A stretch of DNA of 22,693 nucleotides from a virus. A model generated the notes under the pieces. The model was not told where the DNA came from. It ran no database searches and saw only the letters and a program-made list of their open reading frames with translations. This document shows, piece by piece, positions 15,595-22,617 of this stretch (its first letter is position 1; each line of letters starts with the position of its first letter). The stretch covers positions 1-22,693 of IMG/VR virus record IMGVR_UViG_3300042542_004922. The stretch is one strand, 5' to 3'. A program made the position numbers and the translations under genes.

Positions 15595-18444
15595 TTAAGT
15601 TTCCTCATCTTCGTACACAGGGCGGGTAATCTGCATCACGTTGACTCGCATAGTAGGACCACGGGTCTTGGACAACATATCTTTGCGCAGGTACTTAATC
15701 TTGTAGTTTGGCAAGCGCTCAAGCTGTTCCTTGAAGTCTTTGTAGCCGTAACTCATCGATACACAGTGCTGTTTGAGAAGCTGTTCCTCAATGAAATAGT
15801 CCACGTGTCCGGGTGTAAACCCATGCTCTACACGCCCAGCTACATCAGATCGGGTCAGCGACTGGTCAATATCCCCATTACCGCCTAGCGTCGCATCCAG
15901 TACACCGTTGAGGTTCTTAACTACTACGAACTTACCAAAGCGCTCACGGGTATAGGCGTTGAGTACATCTTCTGCATTGCGCTTGCTTCCATGGATAATG
16001 CCCCGTGCGCTGTACACCATCAGGCGCAGAACTTCTACGATCGGCTTGATGGGGATGTCAATCAGGTTGGCATACTTCTTACCAAGCAGTTGCACAATGG
16101 TTAGGATACAGGCGTTACCCGCAGTCCAGTACCGCTCGTCAGCGTTGGTCTCAAACTCGGTTTCTAAGTTTGCTTGGGTTTTCATCAATACTTGTTTGGC
16201 AACCTCACGGTTCTGTACCATCCAGCGGATTAACTCTAGCCCAACTACACCAAAGTTATCTTTAAGTAGCCCCAGCGTTGCGCCTTCTTCCGTCGTCCAC
16301 TTCAGCTTCTTGTTCATCTGCAACTCAAGAATACGGAACATCTCGCCCTGCGACGCATGCTTACGTGCGCCTGATAAGAAGTCCATAACGTGCGTATTCG
16401 ATGATAGAAGCACCAGCAGTTTCCATGTAGAGGTGTTGATGCGCTCCTCGTTAGAACCCTGCTTCATGCGGTCTTTGCCCTTACCCTGCGTTAAGTCAAG
16501 TAAGAACTCAGGCAACCACTCGAAGTCTTCACGGCTCTTGCTAGTGGTCTCGTCAATAATGAACGGCAAGCTGTTAAGCAAACCCTGACGCTGTTGCGAT
16601 GCAACAATAGATGTACTCTGTGTCACACGGTAACGCTCGGGGTGCCCAAAAAAACTAGCCGCCAGTTCAAGGGCTAAAGACTTACCCATTCCCGACTCAG
16701 AAGAACCAAGGTGATACACACAGCCGTTGAACTTGGTGAAGTTCATTAGCAAGCTAGCAGGTCCAACCAAAGCCATCGCTAGCACCGACCACTCTTCCTT
16801 GGCGATCAACATGTTAAACACCTTGCGCCAGTTTTCTATCGTGCCGGTCGGTACTGTGGACTGGTTGATGTTATCCAAGGCGGGTGTGGGTACGTATACT
16901 TCGCTTCCGGTGTAGGACAAAATCCGACTGTTGTATACGAACGTGTTGTCAGCCTGCCAACCACAGCTATTCGGTACCTTAACTGCCCGTTTGTTGGCGC
17001 TAATAAACTCCACACAACCACGGATGTAGTCAAACAAGTTCTTATCGTTACCTGAACCGTAAGCGGCAATCACGTTCTGATTGGCTAGCGCCTTAACTGT
17101 CTCGTCCTTACTTACGATGGACTTCTGTGGAATCAAGATGTCGACTGCGCCCTCGGGTCTAAAGGCAAGTAGATGCACCAAGTGGTCGCCGTTGCTGTTC
17201 AGAATGTCCACCGCAAACAAGTCGTATGGCAACAGCATGACCTGCTTGCGTGACTTACCCCCCTGCTCGTCTTCTACCATTCTGTCCATGAACACACCGC
17301 CGTTGCTGCCGAACGCAAAGCCTTTGGGTGGGGTTGGACGGGTGATGGTCTGCGGCGTAAGTACGGCTTCTTCTTCCTGCACGCGCTCAACTACTACCTC
17401 TTTCTGTTCTACGTCAACTTTAATCTCTCGACCTAGCGCTAACGGATTGGTGAACTTGTTGTAGTGTGGACACGTTTCGCATACTCCTGGATTAGCCTCA
17501 TCAAACTTGAGACAGCCGTAAGGCCCCTTGATGGCATGCCACTTCTCGTTGTGCCGAGCCGTGTCGTATGGGTGCATGGCAGAAATCGCCAAGCCCTCTT
17601 CTTCCCCATCATCGCAGTATTTAGCTATGCTGAGGACGCCACGCCATAGGGGCTCCATGCCGTCTTCAGTTGCATGTTCTTTGTAGTAATTGATCTGTGC
17701 GCACGTTTTGATGTTCTTAAAGTAGGTGGCGCTGTTCTCGATTAGCTTGACGCTGTTGGCATTGGGTGTTAGTTTGGGGCGTTTACCGGGCAGTTGGAGT
17801 GGGGGTAGGCTTTCGTACGACTGCTCACCAACGGCTTCCCGTAAGTGGTTTGATAGAGCCTCGAAGTTAAAGATGGTGCCCTTGACCTTGATAGATACCT
17901 TGCGTGGCTTGGTTTCTTTGTAATTGTGTGTATCAGGCACACGCAGAATACGGGCGCTATCACCAGTAACCGAAGCATCGATGTTAAAGTCGTGCTTCTT
18001 AGCCAACCGCTTAAGGTTCTCTGCAACAGGTTTCCATACAGCAACATCTACTTCTTCCTCGAACGGAAAGTAAACATGCAAGCCACCGCCACTAGAAATA
18101 ATGAACGGCGTGCCTAGAGTATTTAAGTCTGTGTCACCCAAGAACAAATCCAAAGCAGTAGCCGCTTGCGCTTTGTTCTCGTAGTTCTTACCCTTACCGC
18201 AGTCGATGTCCAAGAACAAAGACCTCATCTTCAAAGCGCTGTCGGCGGTGCGCTTCTTTTTATCATCAAACGATGCCAAGGCAAAGAAAGTGTTGTATCC
18301 CTTCCCATCAAACGCCATGGCGGCGTTGTACAACTCGTCAATCGTGTTGACAAATACGTGCTCTCTTTTTGCTGTGCTAATCTCGGCCGTGCAGTAAACA
18401 CCCGAAGACGGTAGCACAGTCGCTAGGAATTCCTGCGACGTCAT
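15595..18444 (-). CDS. AEP-type primase fused to a DUF927-like helicase
   Basis: A 949-residue replication protein. The N-terminal third has archaeo-eukaryotic primase motifs: LFLDID (D79, D81) for metal binding, SSGGGLH (H123), and NID at D156 with RVPDTHNYK (168-176). Four cysteines, C248, C311, C322 and C325 (the last three in CLKF...GVCETC), suggest a zinc or Fe-S site between the two enzyme parts. The C-terminal part has a P-loop SSESGMGKS (581-589, K588) and a Walker B FIIDE (628-632), as in DUF927/superfamily 3-like helicases. It would synthesise primers and unwind the phage genome. GAGAGG six bases before the ATG supports the start. It is the last gene of the minus-strand operon, 15 bases after a 55-codon gene and just before a terminator. 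The primase motifs are clear. The helicase family name is less certain. Confidence 0.85.
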   Translation of the reverse strand: MTSQEFLATVLPSSGVYCTAEISTAKREHVFVNTIDELYNAAMAFDGKGYNTFFALASFDDKKKRTADSALKMRSLFLDIDCGKGKNYENKAQAATALDLFLGDTDLNTLGTPFIISSGGGLHVYFPFEEEVDVAVWKPVAENLKRLAKKHDFNIDASVTGDSARILRVPDTHNYKETKPRKVSIKVKGTIFNFEALSNHLREAVGEQSYESLPPLQLPGKRPKLTPNANSVKLIENSATYFKNIKTCAQINYYKEHATEDGMEPLWRGVLSIAKYCDDGEEEGLAISAMHPYDTARHNEKWHAIKGPYGCLKFDEANPGVCETCPHYNKFTNPLALGREIKVDVEQKEVVVERVQEEEAVLTPQTITRPTPPKGFAFGSNGGVFMDRMVEDEQGGKSRKQVMLLPYDLFAVDILNSNGDHLVHLLAFRPEGAVDILIPQKSIVSKDETVKALANQNVIAAYGSGNDKNLFDYIRGCVEFISANKRAVKVPNSCGWQADNTFVYNSRILSYTGSEVYVPTPALDNINQSTVPTGTIENWRKVFNMLIAKEEWSVLAMALVGPASLLMNFTKFNGCVYHLGSSESGMGKSLALELAASFFGHPERYRVTQSTSIVASQQRQGLLNSLPFIIDETTSKSREDFEWLPEFLLDLTQGKGKDRMKQGSNEERINTSTWKLLVLLSSNTHVMDFLSGARKHASQGEMFRILELQMNKKLKWTTEEGATLGLLKDNFGVVGLELIRWMVQNREVAKQVLMKTQANLETEFETNADERYWTAGNACILTIVQLLGKKYANLIDIPIKPIVEVLRLMVYSARGIIHGSKRNAEDVLNAYTRERFGKFVVVKNLNGVLDATLGGNGDIDQSLTRSDVAGRVEHGFTPGHVDYFIEEQLLKQHCVSMSYGYKDFKEQLERLPNYKIKYLRKDMLSKTRGPTMRVNVMQITRPVYEDEET

Positions 18445-18459
18445 GTGAAACCTCTCGAG

Positions 18460-18627
18460 TTAGTGTGCGATGCCGGTGATTATTCTTGATGCAAAACGTT
18501 TTACAAGTTCTATTTGAAACTCTTTAGGCAAGCCGTCGCCGTAAACAAAATCTTCAGAGAATCGCAACAGTTCGTAGTCAGTAAGGGTTCTTGGATGTAG
18601 GGTTGTTTCTACTGGTTCTTTAAGCAT
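18460..18627 (-). CDS. 55-residue protein of unknown function
   Basis: A small reading frame fills most of the gap between the HTH gene and the primase gene. It starts 19 bases inside the end of the HTH gene, ten bases after an AGAGG site, and stops 15 bases before the primase start. The product has a polar start (MLKEPVETTLHPRTLTDYEL) and an amphipathic helical remainder containing FSEDFVYGDGLP and ELVKRFASRII. No cysteine, signal peptide or membrane segment is present. Composition is protein-like and translation coupling to both neighbours is plausible. I do not recognise a family. The assignment as a gene rests on context, the ribosome site and the absence of any other explanation for the gap. 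Confidence 0.6.
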   Translation of the reverse strand: MLKEPVETTLHPRTLTDYELLRFSEDFVYGDGLPKEFQIELVKRFASRIITGIAH

Positions 18628-18875
18628 TGTCTTAGCGCCTCTTCTGCTGTTTTACTGTTCTGTAATATGTTCAACAAAGACTGTACCCGTAACCGATATG
18701 AAGGCGTCACTTCCGTGCCGCTGAACCAGTTGTAAACCGTCTGCCTTGTTGCGCCTGTAAATTTTGCTACTTCAATAACTGGAAAGTCTAAGCTAATCGC
18801 CCACCGCCCCAACTGGTTGCCCAGCGTTTTTGGTGCGCTCTTTGTTGTATTTTTAATCTCGTCTGAGTAAGCCAT
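18609..18875 (-). CDS. small helix-turn-helix DNA-binding protein
   Basis: The 88-residue product has a basic, disordered first 15 residues. Residues about 18-52 form an HTH: GNQLGRWAISLDFPVIEVAKF, then a turn at TGATR, and the recognition helix QTVYNWFSG. This resembles the 'sxxTVxxWxxG' recognition helix of Cro/XRE-type regulators. A further helical segment (YRLRVQSLLNIL) could dimerise. It is likely a transcriptional regulator acting on phage or host promoters. Its target is unknown, and the palindrome at 20394-20409 in the same operon is a candidate. The ribosome site is weak, and a GC-rich hairpin ends 15 bases before the ATG. The gene overlaps the 55-residue gene by 19 bases. A role in replication initiation rather than transcription is possible. 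Confidence 0.75.
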   Translation of the reverse strand: MAYSDEIKNTTKSAPKTLGNQLGRWAISLDFPVIEVAKFTGATRQTVYNWFSGTEVTPSYRLRVQSLLNILQNSKTAEEALRQCLKNQ

Positions 18876-18890
18876 GATGTTCTCGTTAGT

Positions 18891-18906
18891 GGGGGCCGGA
18901 GCCCCC
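18891..18906 (-). promoter_or_regulatory. GC-rich hairpin between the cysteine-rich peptide and HTH genes
   Basis: GGGGGC / GCCCCC form a perfect six-base stem around a four-base loop. On the transcribed strand it begins four bases after the stop of the peptide gene and ends 15 bases before the HTH start codon. It lacks a following T run, so it is not a standard terminator. It could damp translation or mark an RNA-processing site. Confidence 0.55.
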
Positions 18907-18910
18907 TATC

Positions 18911-19063
18911 TTAAAAGCAAGTTGTGTTGCAGTTCCCACCGTTACAACACGTTGTACAGACCATAAATTTACCATCGGGAGTAGAAATGGTAGAAGTTGT
19001 ACATGATGCGTAAACAGAAAATGCCGTTAGGGATAGTACTGCGGTAAGAATAAACTTATTCAT
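18911..19063 (-). CDS. exported cysteine-rich 50-residue peptide
   Basis: A short gene with a strong GAGGAG ribosome site seven bases before its ATG, overlapping the end of the SSB-like gene by eight bases (ATGAATAA). The product begins with a textbook Sec signal peptide: MNK, a hydrophobic core FILTAVLSLTAFS, and a V-Y-A cleavage site before residue 20. The mature part would be about 31 residues, rich in Thr, Asn and Gly, with six cysteines (C21, C36, C39, C40, C45, C49), the last five in the motif CTTCCNGGNCNTTC. Such a peptide would reach the periplasm and form disulfides or bind metal. C21 is close to the cleavage site, but the preceding Tyr-Ala-Ser is a poor lipobox. Its location among replication genes does not explain the export. 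I do not recognise the family. Superinfection exclusion or envelope modification are guesses. Confidence 0.75.
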   Translation of the reverse strand: MNKFILTAVLSLTAFSVYASCTTSTISTPDGKFMVCTTCCNGGNCNTTCF

Positions 19064-19958
19064 CGTCCCACTCCTCAACAGTAGAGGCTAAGCTACTAGC
19101 TTTCTTGGCTGGTACTGCGCTTGCCTTTGTTGCTGGCTTACGCTTCTCAGGCTCGTCTACTTCTTCAGTTTCAACTGCAACTTGCGCTACTTTGGCTTTA
19201 GCTGACGGCTTAATTCCTTCGAGGGCTAGCGGCTTGTCAACAGGTTTGGAAACGCTCATGGTCACAGCCAATTTCGCTTCTGTGGACTCGCCCTTCTTAA
19301 CGGCTACTGCGTACTCGTCGTCCTCTAACCAACGTACTGGTTGGAAAAACAACTTGGGTACTGCGGCTTTTGTATCAAAACGAAGACGTGTTACAAGTGT
19401 CTCAGGGTTGATGCTTTGTGCGGCAAGGTAACGAGCGTAGGCTTGTAGTGGGCGTTTGTCGCCTTCTTCCTTACCAAAGATGGATGTAGCGGCTAGGGTC
19501 AACTGCATTACGTCACCCTGTACATCGTTCGCTAAGACTACTGCAAGGCGCTGTGAGAAACGGCAAGCCTTAGATTCGCCTTGGCCTGAGCCTTTGACGT
19601 TCATTGGGCATGATGCGCAGTCGTTTGCTTGTGGCTCTTCAATAGATGCGTCGGGCTTGTCACCGTCAGCTGACCAGCAATCGGGTCCTTTTGTTTCGCC
19701 TTCAACGTATTGCCCAGCGTAGAAAGTACGGCTAATCTTCGGTGCCGCATTGACAATAACAACATCAAGGTGACGGTCGTCGATTGAGGTAATTTCTTTA
19801 CCGTCAGCCATCAAGCGGAATACACCGCCTTTGATCGAGATGCGCTTGGTACTGCCGCCGCCCGTGCCGCCGGTAAGGCTCTTGGTTAATGCAGATAATT
19901 CACCCTTGCGTGCAAATGCTGGGGTTTGATTCGGGTTAAAGCTGGCTAGATCGCCCAT
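19056..19958 (-). CDS. SSB-like DNA-binding protein with Cys4 site and acidic C-terminal tail
   Basis: With the start chosen here the product has 300 residues. A disordered Gly/Ser/Thr-rich N-terminus leads into a beta-rich core (RISIKGGVFRLMADGKEI, LDVVIVNAAPKISRTFY). Then follow four cysteines, C94, C114, C117 and C132, spaced C-x19-C-x2-C-x14-C, which probably bind zinc. A second core part ends near residue 240. The last 60 residues are a Lys/Ala/Glu/Pro linker ending in the acidic tail STVEEWDDE. A folded core, flexible linker and acidic tip is the architecture of phage single-stranded DNA-binding proteins such as T7 gp2.5, although the zinc site differs and the tail ends in Glu rather than Phe. 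Neighbouring helicase and primase genes agree. A longer start at 19973 overlaps the upstream stop but has no ribosome site. Confidence 0.65.
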   Translation of the reverse strand: MGDLASFNPNQTPAFARKGELSALTKSLTGGTGGGSTKRISIKGGVFRLMADGKEITSIDDRHLDVVIVNAAPKISRTFYAGQYVEGETKGPDCWSADGDKPDASIEEPQANDCASCPMNVKGSGQGESKACRFSQRLAVVLANDVQGDVMQLTLAATSIFGKEEGDKRPLQAYARYLAAQSINPETLVTRLRFDTKAAVPKLFFQPVRWLEDDEYAVAVKKGESTEAKLAVTMSVSKPVDKPLALEGIKPSAKAKVAQVAVETEEVDEPEKRKPATKASAVPAKKASSLASTVEEWDDE

Positions 19959-19965
19959 AATACTG

Positions 19966-19971
19966 CTCCTC
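19966..19971 (-). promoter_or_regulatory. ribosome binding site fixing the SSB-like start
   Basis: GAGGAG on the minus strand lies seven bases before the ATG at 19958 and downstream of the alternative ATG at 19973. It therefore supports initiation at the second methionine (MGDLASF). Confidence 0.8.
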
Positions 19972-20380
19972 ATTTGGTTGGTTTACGTACTGTTACTGCA
20001 TACTCCGACATCGAGTTGAGCCCGGCTGGCACTACACCCGGGTTCTCTTCTAAAAACATAGACATATTCTTCTGCGCTATGCGCTTCTCAAACAGGTCTA
20101 GTGCATCGTGTTCTACAACAAAGTTCTTAAATGAATCCCAGTCGTCTGTGTAGTAACGAGTTTTCTGTGACAAGATGATAGTGCCTTCTTCTGTCCGCAC
20201 CGAGTTCATACCCAGCGCCAACATCTGATCTTTCATGGCGTTCTTAATTTCGTCTTGCTTTGCTTTGAGTTCTTCGATCTCACTTTCATACTGCTTGGTA
20301 AGTTCTTGAACCTTTGCGTACATCTTACGATATACACGTGCTAGTTTATCTAGCGGTACTACTTCCTCTTCGTTTGGCAT
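19970..20380 (-). CDS. coiled-coil protein of the replication operon, function unknown
   Basis: A 136-residue protein. Residues about 5-55 are a charged helix with coiled-coil character (LARVYRKMYAKVQELTKQYE, EIEELKAKQDEIKNAMKDQM). The second half has short strands (SVRTEEGTIILSQKTRYY) and helices (WDSFKNFVVEHDALDLF), ending with a conserved-looking GVVPAGLNSMSEYAVTVRK. The long helix followed by a T-x-E-G-T-I strand recalls phage Gam-like or Gp157-like proteins, but the similarity is too weak for a name. AAGGAG six to seven bases before the ATG is a strong ribosome site. The gene ends three bases inside the longer form of the SSB-like gene. It begins directly downstream of a palindrome and candidate promoter. 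A role in protecting or organising DNA ends, or as a partner of the SSB-like protein, is inferred only from context. Confidence 0.7.
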   Translation of the reverse strand: MPNEEEVVPLDKLARVYRKMYAKVQELTKQYESEIEELKAKQDEIKNAMKDQMLALGMNSVRTEEGTIILSQKTRYYTDDWDSFKNFVVEHDALDLFEKRIAQKNMSMFLEENPGVVPAGLNSMSEYAVTVRKPTK

Positions 20381-20393
20381 TTTTATGCTCCTT

Positions 20394-20409
20394 TGTAAAA
20401 TATTTTACA
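20394..20409. promoter_or_regulatory. 16-bp perfect palindrome, candidate operator
   Basis: TGTAAAATATTTTACA is perfectly self-complementary and lies between the helicase stop and the next gene's start. It abuts the AAGGAG ribosome site and covers the -10 box of a candidate promoter. A dimeric repressor bound here would block transcription start. Confidence 0.6.
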
Positions 20410-20430
20410 TCAACAAAGTCAGGTGTACAA
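20402..20430 (-). promoter_or_regulatory. candidate sigma70-type promoter for the distal replication genes
   Basis: On the minus strand TTGTAC (20430-20425) is separated by exactly 17 bases from TAAAAT (20407-20402), which matches TATAAT at five of six positions. The -35 box is poorer. The predicted start would leave a leader of about 15-20 bases before the ATG at 20380. It sits in the only gap above 60 bases between the minus-strand genes apart from the one at the HTH region. Confidence 0.4.
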
Positions 20431-20448
20431 CCCAACTTAGGGTTTTCC

Positions 20449-22008
20449 TTAAAAATTAATTTCTTCCTTGTACAAGTTCAGCAAGAGGTCGTGCCCTGCA
20501 ACACGTTTCTCTAACTGTTTAAACATGCGCTTCTCTATTTCACTGCCTTGCAAATGTATTACGGTTACGTTAGTCGAAGTTTGCCCGATGCGGTCTGCTC
20601 TTGCGATGCACTGCAAGTAGGTTTCGACGGACATGACTGGGCCATAAAACACCACGGTATCTGCCGCTGTTAATGTTACACCATGCGATGCGGCTTGCGG
20701 CTGAACAACGAGTATACGGGGGTCAGCGGCCGACTGAAAGCGTTTGAAGATGTCTGTGCGTTTGTTAACGCTTACATCACCGTGTATCACTTCACTGGCT
20801 ATGTTGTGTCTGAGTAAGTGCGCGTTGATTGCCTCAATGCTGTGCCTAAATGGTGCGAACACAATAACCTTGCGACGGGTTTCCTCAAGTACTTCCAAGA
20901 GCACGTTCAATCTAGGCGAACAGTCAAACTCTACTACCTCGTGGTCGTCGGTGTAGGCGGCGCCTGCGGAGATTTGTAATAGTTTGGATACACCTGCCGC
21001 CGCATTGACGGCAGTAATCGTCTCGCCCGATGCCTGCATAACCATAAGGTCTTTGAGCATGCGGTAGTACTTGACCTGTTGTGGCGTAAGGGGTATTTCA
21101 CGGGTCTCGGTAAGTACGGGTGGCAAGTCGGTACACTCTTCCTTGGTGTATCTAATCGCTGGCTGAAGGGCATCAAATACGTCCTGCTGAGCGTTACGTT
21201 TTGGCGCCCACTTAAACTTGGATAACTTGTTCATTACTTTGTCACGCCATGCGGTAGCGAACTTGGGTACACCTAGGGGGTTTACTAGCTTGGCTAAGCC
21301 GTACGCATCTATGGGCGACTGTGCGGCTGGTGTGCCTGTCATCATCCACAGCATGGTGTCAGGCTTTAGTATCTTGTTGAGGGACTTCCAGCGCTGTGTT
21401 GATGGGTTCTTGTAGGCGTTTGCTTCGTCCACAATCACAAGGTCGAACTTGCCGTTGGCAACAACTTCATCAGCGATCAGGTTCAGCCCATCGTAGTTAA
21501 CTACTACGAACTCGTAGTCGCCTTGTACCATCTCGATGCGCCGTGATGCCTGTGAATGATGCGCCGCAATGACTGAACGGTGAATGATGCTCTTGCCGAT
21601 ACTACTTATCCAAGCGTCGTGCATGATGGACAGGGGGCATAGAATCAGGCAACGCCGTACATGTTTAAGGTTCATCAAGTAATCAGCCGCCCACAAGGCA
21701 GAGAAGGTTTTGCCAGTACCGGGGTCGTTAAAAACAAAAGCCCGTCTGTGCATAGTTAGAAAGCAAGCGGTATCTACTTGGTGTGCAAACGGCTTGAACC
21801 GCCCCGGCCAGTCGTACTTAGCGGTAATCGGTGATGGTGCGTTCTTTACGCCTAGGTTGCGGAGCACACGCGTTTCGTCTAACCCCCAGTACACGGCTAC
21901 TTCAAACGTGCCGTTGTCTTCGCTGACGATTTTGCTTCTAGGTATAACGCTGTACTTGTCGGGGTTGCGTGTCTTAAACAGCAACGCTTTGTTTTCTATG
22001 ATCTGCAT
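20449..22008 (-). CDS. SNF2-type superfamily 2 helicase
   Basis: A 519-residue DNA-dependent ATPase with the full motif series. Q77 lies in FAHQ, the Walker A is NDPGTGKT (K100), and the DEAx box is VIVDEANAYKNP (D194, E195). TGTPAAQSP at 224-232 is motif III. The second RecA lobe has VIVFAPFRHSIEAI, VIHGDVS, VVQPQAASHGVTLTAAD, and motif VI IARADRIGQT with R470 and R473. The RxxRxGQ form and the G-V-T-L segment are typical of SNF2 proteins. Such enzymes translocate along duplex DNA, displacing proteins or remodelling forks. Here it probably works with the primase-helicase, the SSB-like protein and the nucleases. No extra targeting domain is present. Its start overlaps the upstream stop by one base (TAATG), with only a weak AGGA site, so translation coupling is likely. 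Confidence 0.9.
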   Translation of the reverse strand: MQIIENKALLFKTRNPDKYSVIPRSKIVSEDNGTFEVAVYWGLDETRVLRNLGVKNAPSPITAKYDWPGRFKPFAHQVDTACFLTMHRRAFVFNDPGTGKTFSALWAADYLMNLKHVRRCLILCPLSIMHDAWISSIGKSIIHRSVIAAHHSQASRRIEMVQGDYEFVVVNYDGLNLIADEVVANGKFDLVIVDEANAYKNPSTQRWKSLNKILKPDTMLWMMTGTPAAQSPIDAYGLAKLVNPLGVPKFATAWRDKVMNKLSKFKWAPKRNAQQDVFDALQPAIRYTKEECTDLPPVLTETREIPLTPQQVKYYRMLKDLMVMQASGETITAVNAAAGVSKLLQISAGAAYTDDHEVVEFDCSPRLNVLLEVLEETRRKVIVFAPFRHSIEAINAHLLRHNIASEVIHGDVSVNKRTDIFKRFQSAADPRILVVQPQAASHGVTLTAADTVVFYGPVMSVETYLQCIARADRIGQTSTNVTVIHLQGSEIEKRMFKQLEKRVAGHDLLLNLYKEEINF

Positions 22009-22352
22009 TATTCGATGATCCTATACACAGACATGTATTGGTTAGCTAGGTTGTGTTTCTCCAACTTGTTGGCACCAGTGAGGCGTACCAAAGCAATGCG
22101 CCAAAAATTGTCTTCTTGAAACTCGGTTTCGCTAACCCACTCGCTACCCCACCGCACCGTCCACATGTCGAGTAATGCGGATAATGGTGCCTTCATGCCT
22201 TCATGCCGTAGGTCTTGCTCGGTTAACGCCTTGAACTGCCCGTATGGTTGATCGACTGTACTTAACGTTACCGTTCCTCCATTTTTTATCGCTTGCATGT
22301 GCACTCTTTGGTGCTCTATTGCGTCAGCGTAGTCCTTGTCGCTTATTCCCAT
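22008..22352 (-). CDS. conserved-looking phage protein of unknown function
   Basis: A 114-residue product between the HNH and helicase genes, linked to both by one-base TAATG overlaps. The N-terminal half starts with a polar helix (DKDYADAIEHQRVHMQAIKN) and a beta segment (GGTVTLSTVDQPYGQF). The C-terminal half is aromatic and mixed (LLDMWTVRWGSEWVSETEF, DNFWRIALVRLTG) and appears to be a compact folded domain. No cysteine pair, catalytic signature, signal peptide or membrane segment is visible. An AAAGGGGG stretch about ten bases upstream may serve as ribosome site. Close coupling to two DNA enzymes suggests DNA metabolism, but nothing in the sequence shows an activity. Confidence 0.75.
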   Translation of the reverse strand: MGISDKDYADAIEHQRVHMQAIKNGGTVTLSTVDQPYGQFKALTEQDLRHEGMKAPLSALLDMWTVRWGSEWVSETEFQEDNFWRIALVRLTGANKLEKHNLANQYMSVYRIIE

Positions 22353-22609
22353 TATTTTATTGCCCCCTTTGCGGTGCGTTTGTACGAACGGTTCTCGCTA
22401 GCTGGCACAGCTTTTAGATTGGAACGTGTTGTGGTACCGCCCTTGCTGAGTGGCTTCTTGTGATCTACGTCCTTGCCGTCACCCTTACTTACCACACCTT
22501 CACGCTCAAGCATGCGCCTAGCTTTGTTACGCTGAGCCCGCTTCTTCTTAACTGCTTCTGTACCGTCGTAGTTTGCGTATTCTTGTTTGTAGTCTCTTTT
22601 GTATGTCAT
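22352..22609 (-). CDS. small HNH endonuclease
   Basis: The 85-residue protein has a very basic N-terminal half (VKKKRAQRNKARRMLEREG) and a minimal HNH core: DVDHKKPLSKGG (residues about 47-58, with the catalytic His in VDH), then the Asn of TRSNLKAVPASENRSYKR. This is the short phage HNH form without the flanking CxxC zinc pairs. Enzymes of this kind nick or cut DNA and assist replication, recombination or packaging in phages. The gene is in line with the operon rather than inserted into another gene, so it is unlikely to be a homing element. AAGG six bases before the ATG supports the start. The next gene starts inside its stop codon (TAATG). Confidence 0.85.
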   Translation of the reverse strand: MTYKRDYKQEYANYDGTEAVKKKRAQRNKARRMLEREGVVSKGDGKDVDHKKPLSKGGTTTRSNLKAVPASENRSYKRTAKGAIK

Positions 22610-22617
22610 GATATGCC

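Noticed and set aside
15959-16588. 209-codon open frame on the plus strand inside the primase gene
   Set aside because: Antisense to the helicase domain with its Walker motifs. Its product is Ser/Arg-rich without domains.
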